DNA of 64,000 bases, from positions 8,308,001 through 8,372,000 of the forward strand of contig NZ_PJMX01000001.1 in the NCBI RefSeq assembly GCF_002846415.1. The letters run 5' to 3'. This DNA is from Streptomyces sp. TLI_146. Its GTDB lineage: Bacteria > Actinomycetota > Actinomycetes > Streptomycetales > Streptomycetaceae. This document shows, piece after piece, positions 17,605 through 26,177 of the stretch. The translations under genes were made by a program, and so were the position numbers. Within the stretch, counting starts at the first letter, position 1. Each line of letters begins with the position of its first letter. The notes beneath the pieces were generated by a model, which did no database searches, had not been told where the DNA came from, and saw only the letters and a program-made list of their open reading frames with translations.

Positions 17605-17937
17605 CTACGATTCGCCGGCGGCCGTGCGTTCGCCCTGTACGTACGGGTCCGACTCCACGTCGTAGGTGCCCGCATGGCCGGCCAGCTGGTCCACGATGCG
17701 TTCCCACTCCGCGAGTTCGGCGGCCCGGCGTCCGCCGTCCGGCTCGGCCGACGGTTCCCCGATGTCCTCCGGCGCGGGGCTGTCGGCACGCGCGGCCAGG
17801 CGGTGGAATGCCTTCGCTGCCTCATGATGGTTCATTCCCTGGGCCTGGCGGCGTACCGCCGCCCGCCCCGTGCGCTCGGCCTCGGTGGGTCCCTCCACCG
17901 CCGACTCGGGGTCCGGCAACGGCTGCTGGTAGGACAT
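17605..17937 (-). CDS. Hypothetical small acidic protein
   Basis: A 110-residue hydrophilic protein with no recognised domain, rich in Glu and Ala, with a helical-looking middle (MNHHEAAKAFHRLAARADS and RAAELAEWERIVDQLAGHAG). ATG at 17937 is preceded by AGGAGGAGG, an excellent ribosome binding site. This and the G/C third positions support a real gene. Cytoplasmic by sequence; function unknown. Confidence 0.65.
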   Translation of the reverse strand: MSYQQPLPDPESAVEGPTEAERTGRAAVRRQAQGMNHHEAAKAFHRLAARADSPAPEDIGEPSAEPDGGRRAAELAEWERIVDQLAGHAGTYDVESDPYVQGERTAAGES

Positions 17938-18233
17938 CGGCCCTCCTCCTGTACGGACGGCGACGCGCCGACGCCGCCTCGCTCCCGTGCCCCCTACCCC
18001 GTCCTCACCCGTATACGTCAGGGCTCCGGCCCGAGGGCGGGCGTGCGCGGTCAGGGTTCGCCGACGTCATTCCTTACGCTCAGGTAGACCTTCAGGTACA
18101 TCCCGTGAAGGTCACGAGACCCGCCGCAAGCGCGCTCCAGCCGGTCCAGGCCGGTGGCTCCCGGCCCCGGTGGATCGCGGCGGCCGCCGCGAGCAGGGAG
18201 AACGCGAAAATGGAGAGCATTAGTCTGGGCGGT

Positions 18234-18734
18234 ATGCCGACGCTGTCTCTGTCCCCCCTGACTCTTTCGCGAGCCGAGGTCGCGGAGGTGGTGGGCATCT
18301 ACGCGAGCAACCCCGCGTACTGCCGCGCCGCTGGTGAATACGACCCCGACGACATCCGCATCGATCGGGTGGAAGCGGATCTGCGAGAAGAGATGGGCAC
18401 GGCCGGTGTCGAGGTGCTGCTCGCCCGTGCCCCGCAGGGCCGGGCGGCGGGCGTGGTGTCTCTGCTGCACGAGCACCCCAAGGACGGCTATCCATGGATC
18501 GGTCTGCTCATGGTGCACGGGGACCAGCAGCGACGCGGGACGGGCCGGCTCCTGGCGCACCTGATCGAGAACCGCTTCCGCGAGCAGGGCAGGGACGCCG
18601 TCCGTCTCGCGGTTCTGGAGAACAACCCGACGGCGTTGGCTTTCTGGCACTCGCTCGGCTGGCAGGAGATCGACCGCCGTCTCGACGTCCAGCACGCGCG
18701 GCCCTGCATCGTGATGCACAAGCGACTGACCTGA
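18234..18734 (+). CDS. GNAT N-acetyltransferase
   Basis: A 166-residue GNAT enzyme. Acetyl-CoA binding motif A is GLLMVHGDQQRRGTGRLLA (about 92-110; the Q/R-x-x-G-x-G signature as QRRGTG), followed by VRLAVLENNPTALAFWHSLG, the usual C-terminal strand-helix. Substrate unknown. TAGTCT (18221-18226) ends seven bases before this ATG and looks like a -10 box, suggesting a leaderless transcript; an alternative in-frame ATG is at 18210. Confidence 0.82.
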   Translation: MPTLSLSPLTLSRAEVAEVVGIYASNPAYCRAAGEYDPDDIRIDRVEADLREEMGTAGVEVLLARAPQGRAAGVVSLLHEHPKDGYPWIGLLMVHGDQQRRGTGRLLAHLIENRFREQGRDAVRLAVLENNPTALAFWHSLGWQEIDRRLDVQHARPCIVMHKRLT

Positions 18735-18883
18735 CAGGACAGAGCGCCGATCCCGGGCCCGGGTCGCCGAGACGGCCGCAACCCGTGACGAACCGGCGAT
18801 GTCGGCACGTGGACGTACGAGGGCGATGGCCGGGCCAACACCCACGGTCCCGGCGGAGACCACTCCGTACCGCGATCGGGGTC

Positions 18884-19744
18884 TCAGCCACCGAACCGGT
18901 CGTCGAGATCGGTGTGGAAGTCGGCACCGACGAGTCGGGAGAACTCCGTGTAACTGTGCTGCGGGGGACCACCGGCGGGCGTGCCCGCGGCCCGGAGGTG
19001 GGACAGGGCGTCAGCGACGGCCCGCGTCGCGGTGAACAGAGCCGTCACGGCGTACAGGGCCAGGGAGAAGCCGAGTTCCTGGAGGTCCGTGGCGGTCAGT
19101 CGGGTGGTCTCGTTGCCGTCGACGACCGAGACCACTTTCGGGCCCTCGACCGCCGCGGCCACCGCCTCCAGTTCGCTGATCTCCTTGATGCCGTCCACGA
19201 AGACCAGGTCGGCACCCGCGTCCTGGTACAGGCGGGCGCGCCGGATCGCTGCGTCGATTCCCTCGGCGGGGAGGGCGTCAGTGCGGCCGATGACCAGCAT
19301 GTCCGCCGACCCGCGTGCCTCCAGCGCGCACCTCAGACGCTTGACGCTGCTGTCCTCGTCGAGCAGCCGCACACCGCTCGTCTGGCCGCACCGCTTGGGC
19401 ATGGCCTGGTCTTCGAGGTGGATCGCCGCCGCACCTGCGCAGAGGAATTCGTGCACGGTACGGTCGATGTTGCTGGGGCCGCCGTAGCCGGTGTCGGCAT
19501 CCGCGATCACCGGGATCGCCACCGCACGCGTCATGTTGCGTGCGTGCTCGGTCATCTCGGTTTGGCTGAGCAGCCCGATGTCCGGCATTCCCAGTCGGCT
19601 GGCCGTCGCGCCGAAACCCGTCATATACACCGCGGGGAAGCCGGCCGCCTCCACGAGCCGCGCGGTGATCGCGTCGGGCGCTCCCGGGGCCAGAACGATC
19701 TCCCGGCCCTGCAACAACGTCTTCAAAGCCGTGCCACCGGTCAA
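18884..19744 (-). CDS. PEP mutase/isocitrate lyase-family enzyme
   Basis: A 286-residue TIM-barrel protein of the PEP mutase/ICL superfamily. It has the VYMTGFGATASRLGMPD loop, the metal-binding ADADTGYGGPSN (about 82-93), and the catalytic loop region HLEDQAMPKRCGQ (about 110-122). Members cleave or form C-C or C-P bonds in oxo acids: methylisocitrate lyase, oxaloacetate decarboxylase, carboxyphosphonate mutase. The KKCGH of true isocitrate lyases reads KRCGQ, so a lyase of a different small 2-oxo/2-hydroxy acid is likelier. TTG start at 19744 with GAGGG five bases upstream. Confidence 0.82.
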   Translation of the reverse strand: MTGGTALKTLLQGREIVLAPGAPDAITARLVEAAGFPAVYMTGFGATASRLGMPDIGLLSQTEMTEHARNMTRAVAIPVIADADTGYGGPSNIDRTVHEFLCAGAAAIHLEDQAMPKRCGQTSGVRLLDEDSSVKRLRCALEARGSADMLVIGRTDALPAEGIDAAIRRARLYQDAGADLVFVDGIKEISELEAVAAAVEGPKVVSVVDGNETTRLTATDLQELGFSLALYAVTALFTATRAVADALSHLRAAGTPAGGPPQHSYTEFSRLVGADFHTDLDDRFGG

Positions 19745-19949
19745 CAGAACCCTCCAGCCATGTCTGGATCATGACGCCATGGGCAAGGAATGCCGCTATC
19801 CGGGGCGTTGCTTGCCCATGCAACGGTAGCTCTTCCCGTGAACGGCTGTGGCTGGCGGGGCAGTTGTGGGGGGACGGTGTTTCACTCGCGGCCGTATCCG
19901 AGGTCCTGCGCGCGGCAGCCGCCGCTCAGGCTGTGGGCCGTCGGGTGGG

Positions 19950-20531
19950 TCAGGTGTAGTGGAGAGGGCAGGCGTTGCGCAGGCTGTGTTCGGCTGCGCG
20001 GAGGTACACCGCCGTGTAGAAGGCGGCGTCGAGGTTGTCCAGCCACGGGCCTGGGTGCGTGCGGGCTGCCCGCTGGACTTCGGTGCCGGCGAACCAGTTG
20101 GTGAGGTTGAGGTTGTCGCAGTACGCGGGGATCTGCGGCGGCAGCGCCAGCTGGCCGGCCAGGGTCCGGGCTGCGGCGAGGACCGTGTGGGCGGATTGCG
20201 CGATCGTGGTGTCGGGGTGGAGCGAGGGCACGCGCAGTTCGAGGGGCTGGGGAAGGCTGATCGGCAGGAGCAGCTCCCAGCCGAGGAGCGCGTCGGTGTG
20301 ATCCTGGCCGTCGGGCTGAGTGCGGCACAGGGTGGAGAAGCTGTCCATGGGGCGGTTGAGCTTCTCTTCGAACGTGGTGCCTGATCCCGGGACGAAGTCG
20401 TATGGCTGTGGGGGCATGAGCGGCGGCAGCTTGAGACGTGCCAGTTCGGCGGTGAGGGCGCGGGCGGTGGGCTTGAGGACTTCTTCGTCGTCCCAGTCGT
20501 CGGAGGCGACGCTGACCAAGTAGATACCCAT
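19950..20531 (-). CDS. Hypothetical protein
   Basis: A 193-residue cytoplasmic protein without a recognised domain. It begins GIYLVSVASDDWDDEEV, has a Pro-rich segment (LKLPPLMPPQPYDFVPGSG) and ends NACPLHYT. The composition and conserved-looking aromatic pattern (LLGWELLLPISLPQPLELRV, LDAAFYTAVYLRAAEHSLRN) suggest a globular enzyme or immunity-like protein. Start at the ATG at 20531, without an obvious Shine-Dalgarno; an open frame extends upstream but looks non-coding. Confidence 0.65.
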   Translation of the reverse strand: MGIYLVSVASDDWDDEEVLKPTARALTAELARLKLPPLMPPQPYDFVPGSGTTFEEKLNRPMDSFSTLCRTQPDGQDHTDALLGWELLLPISLPQPLELRVPSLHPDTTIAQSAHTVLAAARTLAGQLALPPQIPAYCDNLNLTNWFAGTEVQRAARTHPGPWLDNLDAAFYTAVYLRAAEHSLRNACPLHYT

Positions 20532-20868
20532 GGTGCGGAATCTACGGTCCGGCACTGACAAGGACGCACCGGATCGAGCCTCGTCAGGACGTATCGCCAG
20601 GCAGTATTTCCCGCTCTGCGTCACAGCGGACGTCGTGCCGCCGTGCCCAGAGCAGCGCATGCCCGCTGTCTCCCTACGGGGCGGGCCCCGCTCGGCGGGC
20701 AAGGCGGCAAATGCGGTGGTGAACCGCCGCCGGGATGCGCTAGCGTCGAAGCGTACTTGTTGCCGCCGTTGGGAGAGGCCCGTGCGCCGCTGAGGTCCGA
20801 GACACCGTGCACGCCGTTCGCGTGCCGACAGGTGTGACCTCGCAGGGGAGCCGTCTGCGGGCCGGTTC

Positions 20869-21000
20869 ATGCTGCCCGGCCCTGCCCTCGCTTGTGGCGC
20901 CTTCCTTCCCTCGTGCCATCCGCGGCCTGCGGCGGATGCGCGGTGTCTCCACGCTCCGGCCCCCGCCACCAGTACACCCAGGGGAGACACCCACTCATGA
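20869..21000 (+). CDS. Candidate leader peptide coupled to ABC-F gene
   Basis: An ORF of 43 codons starts at ATG 20869 and its TGA (20998-21000) overlaps the ATG (20997-20999) of the ABC-F gene in an ATGA arrangement. The peptide contains MLPGPALACGAF and ends PATSTPRGDTHS. GGGGAG lies 15 nt upstream, which is far for a ribosome binding site. Antibiotic-resistance ABC-F genes are often controlled by ribosome stalling on such leaders, but here this is inference only. Confidence 0.35.
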   Translation: MLPGPALACGAFLPSCHPRPAADARCLHAPAPATSTPRGDTHS

Positions 21001-22628
21001 CCACACACCTGTCCGCGCCCGTCCTGTGCACCGGGCTCACGTTCACCTGGCCCGACGGGACATCCGTCCTGAAGGATCTGACCTGGACGGCCGGCGACGG
21101 CCGCACCGGCCTGATCGGGATCAACGGGACCGGGAAGTCCACTCTCCTCAAGCTCGCCGCGGGCCGGCTCACTCCGGCCGCGGGTTCCGTGCGGGTGACG
21201 GGCGAGCCCGGCTACCTCTCACAGGACCTGACCCTTGACGCGAGCCTGCCCGTCGACGTGGTCCTCGGTGTGGCCGAAGCCCGTGCCGCGCTGCACGCCA
21301 TCGAGTCCGGCGATGCCGACGAGCGGCACTTCACCGCGCTGGGAGACGACTGGGACGTGGAGGAGCGGACCCGGGCCACCCTGGCCCGCCTGGGCCTGGG
21401 CCACATCGGCCTGGACCGGACCGTCGGCGACATCTCCGGCGGTGAGGCCGTGCTGCTGCGGCTGGCCGCGCTGCTGCTGGCCCGCCCGGCGGTCCTGCTC
21501 CTGGACGAGCCCACCAACAACCTCGACCGGGAAGCCCGCACCCGACTGCGCCAGGCCCTCGCCGACTACCGGGGGACGGTCATCGTGGTGACCCACGACC
21601 GCGAACTCCTCGAACACGTCGATCAGATCGCCGAACTGCGCGACGGCACCATTCGGACCTACGGCGGAAACCTGACGGCGTACGAGGAGACCGTCGCCGC
21701 CGAGCAGGAGACGGCCCAGCAGGCCCATGCCACGGCCCGCGCGGGCGTCGCCCGCCAGCGCCGCGACCTGCTCGCCGCCCAGACCCGCCAGGCGCGCAGC
21801 GCCCGTTACGGCAAGCAGGCCTTCGCGGACAACCGCCTGGACAAGGCGGCCGCCGGGACGATGAAGCGTGCGGCACAGGTGTCTCGCGGCAAGCAACAGG
21901 CCGTCCACGAGGAGCGGCTGACGCAGGCTCAGGAGCGGCTGACGGCTGCCGAGGAACGCCTGCGCGACGACGACACCATCCGCATCGACCTGCCCGACAC
22001 GGCCGTGCCCGCCCACCGTACGGTCCTCACCCTGGAGGGCCTGCGGCTGCGCACCGGGCGCACCGTCGGTGACCTGCGCGTGCACGGGCCCGAGCGGATC
22101 GCGCTCACCGGCCGCAACGGCACCGGCAAGACGACGCTGTTGCGTACCGTCGCGGGAGAGCTGCCGCCCGCCGAGGGCGGGGCGACCGTCCACGTCCCGC
22201 TGCGGTATCTGCCGCAGCGTCTCGACCTGCTGGACGACAACCGCTCGATCTTCGACAACGTCTCCGGCCTCAACCCCCACGCGGTCCCCAACCGCATCCG
22301 CGCGCAGCTCGCCCGGTTCCTGTTCAAGGCGCACCGCGCCGACCAGCCGGTCGCCACGCTGTCGGGCGGGGAACGCTTCCGGGCGACCCTCGCGGCCCTC
22401 TTGCTGGCCGACCCGGCGCCGCAGTTGCTCTTGCTGGACGAGCCGACCAACAACCTCGACATGGCCAGTACCGGCCAACTCGTCCAGGCCCTCGCGGGCT
22501 ATCGGGGCGCGCTGATCGTCGCCAGCCACGACGAGCACTTCCTGTCGCAGATCGGTATCACCCGCTGGCTGTGTCTGGATCCCGCGGCGGACCCACGCGC
22601 CCCTGGTCGGCAGGCGGGCGAGGCGTAG
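20997..22628 (+). CDS. ABC-F family ATPase
   Basis: A 543-residue soluble protein with two ABC domains and no membrane part, the ABC-F plan. Domain 1: Walker A GINGTGKST (about 42), signature ISGGEAVLLRLA, Walker B LLLDEPTNNLD. A charged linker follows (about 235-330, RQRRDLLAAQTRQARSARYG). Domain 2: GRNGTGKTT (about 377), LSGGERFRATLAALLLA, LLLDEPTNNLD. The family binds ribosomes: translation factors or protection against macrolides, lincosamides and pleuromutilins. Which one cannot be told from motifs. ATG at 20997 with GGGGAGA upstream and a coupled leader ORF. Confidence 0.9.
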   Translation: MTTHLSAPVLCTGLTFTWPDGTSVLKDLTWTAGDGRTGLIGINGTGKSTLLKLAAGRLTPAAGSVRVTGEPGYLSQDLTLDASLPVDVVLGVAEARAALHAIESGDADERHFTALGDDWDVEERTRATLARLGLGHIGLDRTVGDISGGEAVLLRLAALLLARPAVLLLDEPTNNLDREARTRLRQALADYRGTVIVVTHDRELLEHVDQIAELRDGTIRTYGGNLTAYEETVAAEQETAQQAHATARAGVARQRRDLLAAQTRQARSARYGKQAFADNRLDKAAAGTMKRAAQVSRGKQQAVHEERLTQAQERLTAAEERLRDDDTIRIDLPDTAVPAHRTVLTLEGLRLRTGRTVGDLRVHGPERIALTGRNGTGKTTLLRTVAGELPPAEGGATVHVPLRYLPQRLDLLDDNRSIFDNVSGLNPHAVPNRIRAQLARFLFKAHRADQPVATLSGGERFRATLAALLLADPAPQLLLLDEPTNNLDMASTGQLVQALAGYRGALIVASHDEHFLSQIGITRWLCLDPAADPRAPGRQAGEA

Positions 22629-22815
22629 AGGGCGTGACGTGGGGACCGTCCACGATGTGCTCGGGGAGTCGGCGGATACCCTGGCGTGCCGGGCAGCGGG
22701 GCATCGGGTTCGTCGTCGGCGAGGCTATTCCTTGATCGCCGCGATGGTGCGGGCGTAGGACCTCGGATGCGATCGAGGCCGGGTGGGTCGAGTGGGTCGA
22801 GTGGGGAGTTCTGGG

Positions 22816-23067
22816 ATGAGTGAGAAGGCGCGGGTCCTGTTCGAGGCGTTGGATCTGGATGCCGATGGGCGGCTGACGCGGGTCGAGGTGATTTCGGCGC
22901 TGCGGGACCGGGGGCCGACGCTGGCGGCTCGCGGGGTGCTGCCGTTCTGGGGCGTACAGGACGCGGACGCGTCGTCGGCGTTGTTCGACGCGGCGGATGC
23001 GAACGGGGACGCGGTGCTGACGTTCGAGGAGTTCACGGCGGTGGTGGACCGGCGGTTCGGCTGGTAG
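22816..23067 (+). CDS. EF-hand calcium-binding protein (calerythrin-like)
   Basis: An 83-residue protein with two EF-hands. The first loop, DLDADGRLTRVE (about 12-23), is canonical, with Asp at 1, 3 and 5, Gly at 6 and Glu at 12. The second, DANGDAVLTFEE (about 60-71), has Ala at position 6 but keeps the acidic ligands. Small Streptomyces EF-hand proteins are thought to buffer or sense calcium. ATG at 22816 is preceded by GGGGAG. Confidence 0.85.
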   Translation: MSEKARVLFEALDLDADGRLTRVEVISALRDRGPTLAARGVLPFWGVQDADASSALFDAADANGDAVLTFEEFTAVVDRRFGW

Positions 23068-23149
23068 CCGGGGCCGTGCCGGGCGGGAACGGCCGATGCT
23101 GTTCCCGCCCGGGCAGGGCTCGTGCTGGGCCCTCTCTTTCAGCGGCGGC

Positions 23150-25648
23150 CTAACGCGGTGCCTGCGGTGCCCCCTGTGAGTCACCGGTCTCGGACAGACT
23201 CGGCGGGCCGGCCAGCCGGTGCTGTAGCTCGATGTGGCGGAACTGGTAGACGGCTCCCACCCGTCGCAGCACACCCCGGTCGTGGGCGTCGGTGAGGAAG
23301 GCCATCAGGTCGTACGGCAGTCCCGCACGCAGGGCCAGATAGCAGCGGGCAACGGTGTAATGGCCCCAGGCCGACTGCCGGATACCGATGGCAAGGCCGG
23401 TCAGTACAGCCGGGATGATCCCCACGACGAAGCCCCACAGCGGGCCGCCTGCCGCCTCGGCGCCCCACACGCGAGTCGAGCCGGTCAGCACGGCGCACCA
23501 GCTCTGGATCCCGATGCCGATGGCGCCGACCACCGTCGCCGTGAGGACACAGGTGATGAGGGTGCGCCGGTCGTTGGCGAGCAGGGCCCGCCCGTCGACC
23601 GAGGTGCCCAGGTCGACCGGGACGGCACGCAGGCCGTGCACGAGTACGCAGGCCACGCCGAACACCGTGCCCGTCTGCAGGGCCGCCCAGAACGCGGCGC
23701 GCGGCTGGGGAGGTGCGATGTACTGGGCGCCGTCGCCGCCCGACAGGACGTCCGAGAGCAGGCCCTCCAGCAGGATACTGGCACCGATCAGCAGGCCCAC
23801 CTGGAGTCCGCGGCCGAGGCCTTGCCCACTGAAGTGCCAGCGCACCCGGGCGGCCGGGCTGGTGAGATCGGCGCGTACACCGTCCGTGCGGATCGCGGCT
23901 GCGGCCACACCGTAAAGGAGGGCATGCGCTGTGCCGCAGCCGTTGCCGAAGGCCGCCGGATAGCAGAGGGCGGCGACCAGCGCGGTCAGCAGGGCTCCTC
24001 GGTCCCAGTCGGCGGGCCGTCGCAGGCGCGGTCGGCCGCCGCACGCGAAGCCGGAGATGATCACCCCGGCCAGGGTCAGGGTCGTGGCGTCGGCCACGCG
24101 GTTGAGCACGAGTTGGGCGGTGACCTCGGGCGCGGCGGCGAGGACGCACAGCACGAGGGCGGCCAGGCCCGCCGCGAGACCGCACACCAGGCCGCCGCAG
24201 ATCCCGGCCGCCACGACACCCAGGCCGCCCCGCTGGTCCCAGCGCACCGGCGCCCCGTCCGGCGTGAAGTGGTGGGTCAGTTCCATGCCGATGCCCTCGA
24301 ACGACCAGGCCACCACGCCCAGCAGCACCCCGGCCAGCATGAGCGGCAGCGCGGTGGGAACGGCGTGCCGCAGCTTCCACCAGGCGAGTTCGGCGGTGCC
24401 GTCGCGTCCCCGCTCCATGTACCGGGCGAGGAAGCGCAGGGCCGGTCCGGCCCGGTCCGCGCTCCAGCGGGAGGGGCGGCGGGGGTGTGGCCGGTACGCG
24501 GCGTCCACGAAGGCGTCGAGGAGGTGGTGCCCAACAGCCGTGCGGGTGCGCAGCCGCAGCAGCTCGCCCGGATCCGGCAGCCGCTCGTGCCGCTCTCCCG
24601 GGCGGGGGTTGTACACGGATCGCGCCAGGCCCACCATCAGCGGGCTGGTCAGAGCCTGCGCCACCGGCCCGGCCGTGCCCGGCGGGTCGACCACCGCGCT
24701 CCAGCGCTCGGCGGCCGCGGTACGCGGGCCGCCGGCGTCGTCGCGCAGGTAGGTGGCGACCTCCTCGGCGCCGAGCGGCTGAAGGCGGATGGCGGCCAGT
24801 TCCGCGAGCCGGGCGGGGACCGCGCCACACGGTTGCAAGGCGGCCCGGTACTCGGCGGGACGGCTCGACAGGACCATGCCGCAGCCGTACGGCAGCGCCT
24901 CGTTGAGGCGGTGCAGGGCCAGCGCCCCTACGGTGGGCGGCAGTTCGTCGAACCCGTCGAGCACCGGCAGGACCAGCCGCCGCTCCAGCAGCACAGCGGC
25001 CAGGGTGACCTGCCCGAAGGCATCGGAAGCGGGAGCCCCCAGTTCCGGGTGGTCCTGTACGAGTCGGTGCTCCATCCAGGTGCGCAGATCCAGCACGGCC
25101 GGATCCCAGGAGGCCAGCGGGAACAGCACGGGCACCGGGTGGTCTCTCTCCCGTCGTTCGATCAGCGCCAGCACGAGCCGCACCAGCAGCAGGGTCTTGC
25201 CCGACCCGGGCTCTCCCAGGACCAGCAGGCGCCGGGCCGGGACGCGCCGCGTGAAGACGTCGACGATCTCGTCGCCCTGGCCGGCGAGCCGCTGCGAGGT
25301 GGCCGCCTCGGGCGGAGCGGGGTCGGCGTCGCGCCAGGCAACGGGCAGCGGGTGGGGGGCCGCCAGCCGCAGGGCCGCCTCGGCCTCCCACTGCCGTCGC
25401 ACCGCGTCGGCAAGCCGGTCGGCGGCCTCGGCGGGGCCGTATGCCACGACCGCCTCGGTCCGGTCGGCCCGGTAGGCGTTCCAGGCCAGGTAGGCGCCGG
25501 CCCACGTGGGCAGCAGCGCCGCGAGCACGGAGGCCGGGTCCTGTATCCGCAGGGCGACCAGGAGCGCCCCCACCGTGCCCACGGCCAACAGGGTCAGATA
25601 CACCACCCCGGTGCGCCGCACACGTGCACCGGGGACAACACCGCTCAT
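23150..25648 (-). CDS. Membrane-anchored NACHT-type STAND ATPase
   Basis: An 832-residue protein. Two N-terminal hydrophobic segments (VYLTLLAVGTVGALLVALRI and VLAALLPTWAGAYLAW) are followed by a NACHT module: Walker A LGEPGSGKT (about 145-152), Walker B LPVLDGFDELPP (about 230), sensor LSSRPAEYRA. The second half is a large multi-pass membrane region (about 440-760) ending with AFLTDAHDRGVLRRVGAVYQFRHIELQHRL. NACHT proteins switch on ligand binding; in bacteria some act in phage defence, others in development. The start at 25648 avoids a low-complexity upstream extension. Divergent from the SARP gene. Confidence 0.85.
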   Translation of the reverse strand: MSGVVPGARVRRTGVVYLTLLAVGTVGALLVALRIQDPASVLAALLPTWAGAYLAWNAYRADRTEAVVAYGPAEAADRLADAVRRQWEAEAALRLAAPHPLPVAWRDADPAPPEAATSQRLAGQGDEIVDVFTRRVPARRLLVLGEPGSGKTLLLVRLVLALIERRERDHPVPVLFPLASWDPAVLDLRTWMEHRLVQDHPELGAPASDAFGQVTLAAVLLERRLVLPVLDGFDELPPTVGALALHRLNEALPYGCGMVLSSRPAEYRAALQPCGAVPARLAELAAIRLQPLGAEEVATYLRDDAGGPRTAAAERWSAVVDPPGTAGPVAQALTSPLMVGLARSVYNPRPGERHERLPDPGELLRLRTRTAVGHHLLDAFVDAAYRPHPRRPSRWSADRAGPALRFLARYMERGRDGTAELAWWKLRHAVPTALPLMLAGVLLGVVAWSFEGIGMELTHHFTPDGAPVRWDQRGGLGVVAAGICGGLVCGLAAGLAALVLCVLAAAPEVTAQLVLNRVADATTLTLAGVIISGFACGGRPRLRRPADWDRGALLTALVAALCYPAAFGNGCGTAHALLYGVAAAAIRTDGVRADLTSPAARVRWHFSGQGLGRGLQVGLLIGASILLEGLLSDVLSGGDGAQYIAPPQPRAAFWAALQTGTVFGVACVLVHGLRAVPVDLGTSVDGRALLANDRRTLITCVLTATVVGAIGIGIQSWCAVLTGSTRVWGAEAAGGPLWGFVVGIIPAVLTGLAIGIRQSAWGHYTVARCYLALRAGLPYDLMAFLTDAHDRGVLRRVGAVYQFRHIELQHRLAGPPSLSETGDSQGAPQAPR

Positions 25649-26131
25649 GCGACGAGCGTGGCGTACACGGGCAGTGAAATGTGTCTGATCGGCGCGTGCG
25701 CTACACCCGTGGGTGAACGGCGAATGGGGACGAGGGCGTGGTTGCTGTCCTGGCCAGGCGGCGCGGCGGGCTGGCCGTCTGCACGGGAGTTGTGATCCGA
25801 TGGCAGTCGGCGACGGTAAAGGACGGATTGTCCACAGGCGGGATCCGGATCGGCGCACGCCGGGGGACGACGTGCCGAGCACCCAGGGGGAAGAGGGGGC
25901 CGGCTCGCCGTAGGGCAGGTGCTCCCGAAGGGATCAGTGGGGTGGGAGATGGTCACGGGGGCCACCGGGCTGCGGTTCGCGCCGCGCCCACGCGTCAGGC
26001 CGTGCCCGGCTCAGCCCTCGGCCGACTGGGGGACCATGACGGCGCCCTGGCCCGGCCGCGCACCACGCACGTGAACTGCGCTCGCCCGGGCATGCCGGGG
26101 GGCACGACACCCTCCTCGGGACCTCTCGTCC

Positions 26132-26162
26132 AAAGGTCCTCACATCAAAAGGTCCTCACGTC
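26132..26162. repeat. Direct repeat before SARP gene
   Basis: AAAGGTCCTCACATC (26132) recurs as AAAGGTCCTCACGTC (26148), period 16, ending 15 bp before the SARP start. It lies at the end of the 529-bp divergent region 25649-26177, where no gene is recognised. SARP sites are usually direct repeats with 11-bp period, so this may be a site for another factor. Confidence 0.55.
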
Positions 26163-26177
26163 ATTCGGAGACATCCC

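Noticed and set aside
20936..21238. ORF with PPPP motif (STLRPPPPVHPGE) as a stalling leader for the ABC-F gene
   Set aside because: This frame does not stop before the ABC-F start but runs about 240 bases into it; the other frame ending at ATGA is the better leader candidate.
22558..23274. Long reverse ORF over the EF-hand gene
   Set aside because: Rich in Arg/Pro/His as typical for antisense shadow frames; the forward EF-hand protein explains the sequence.
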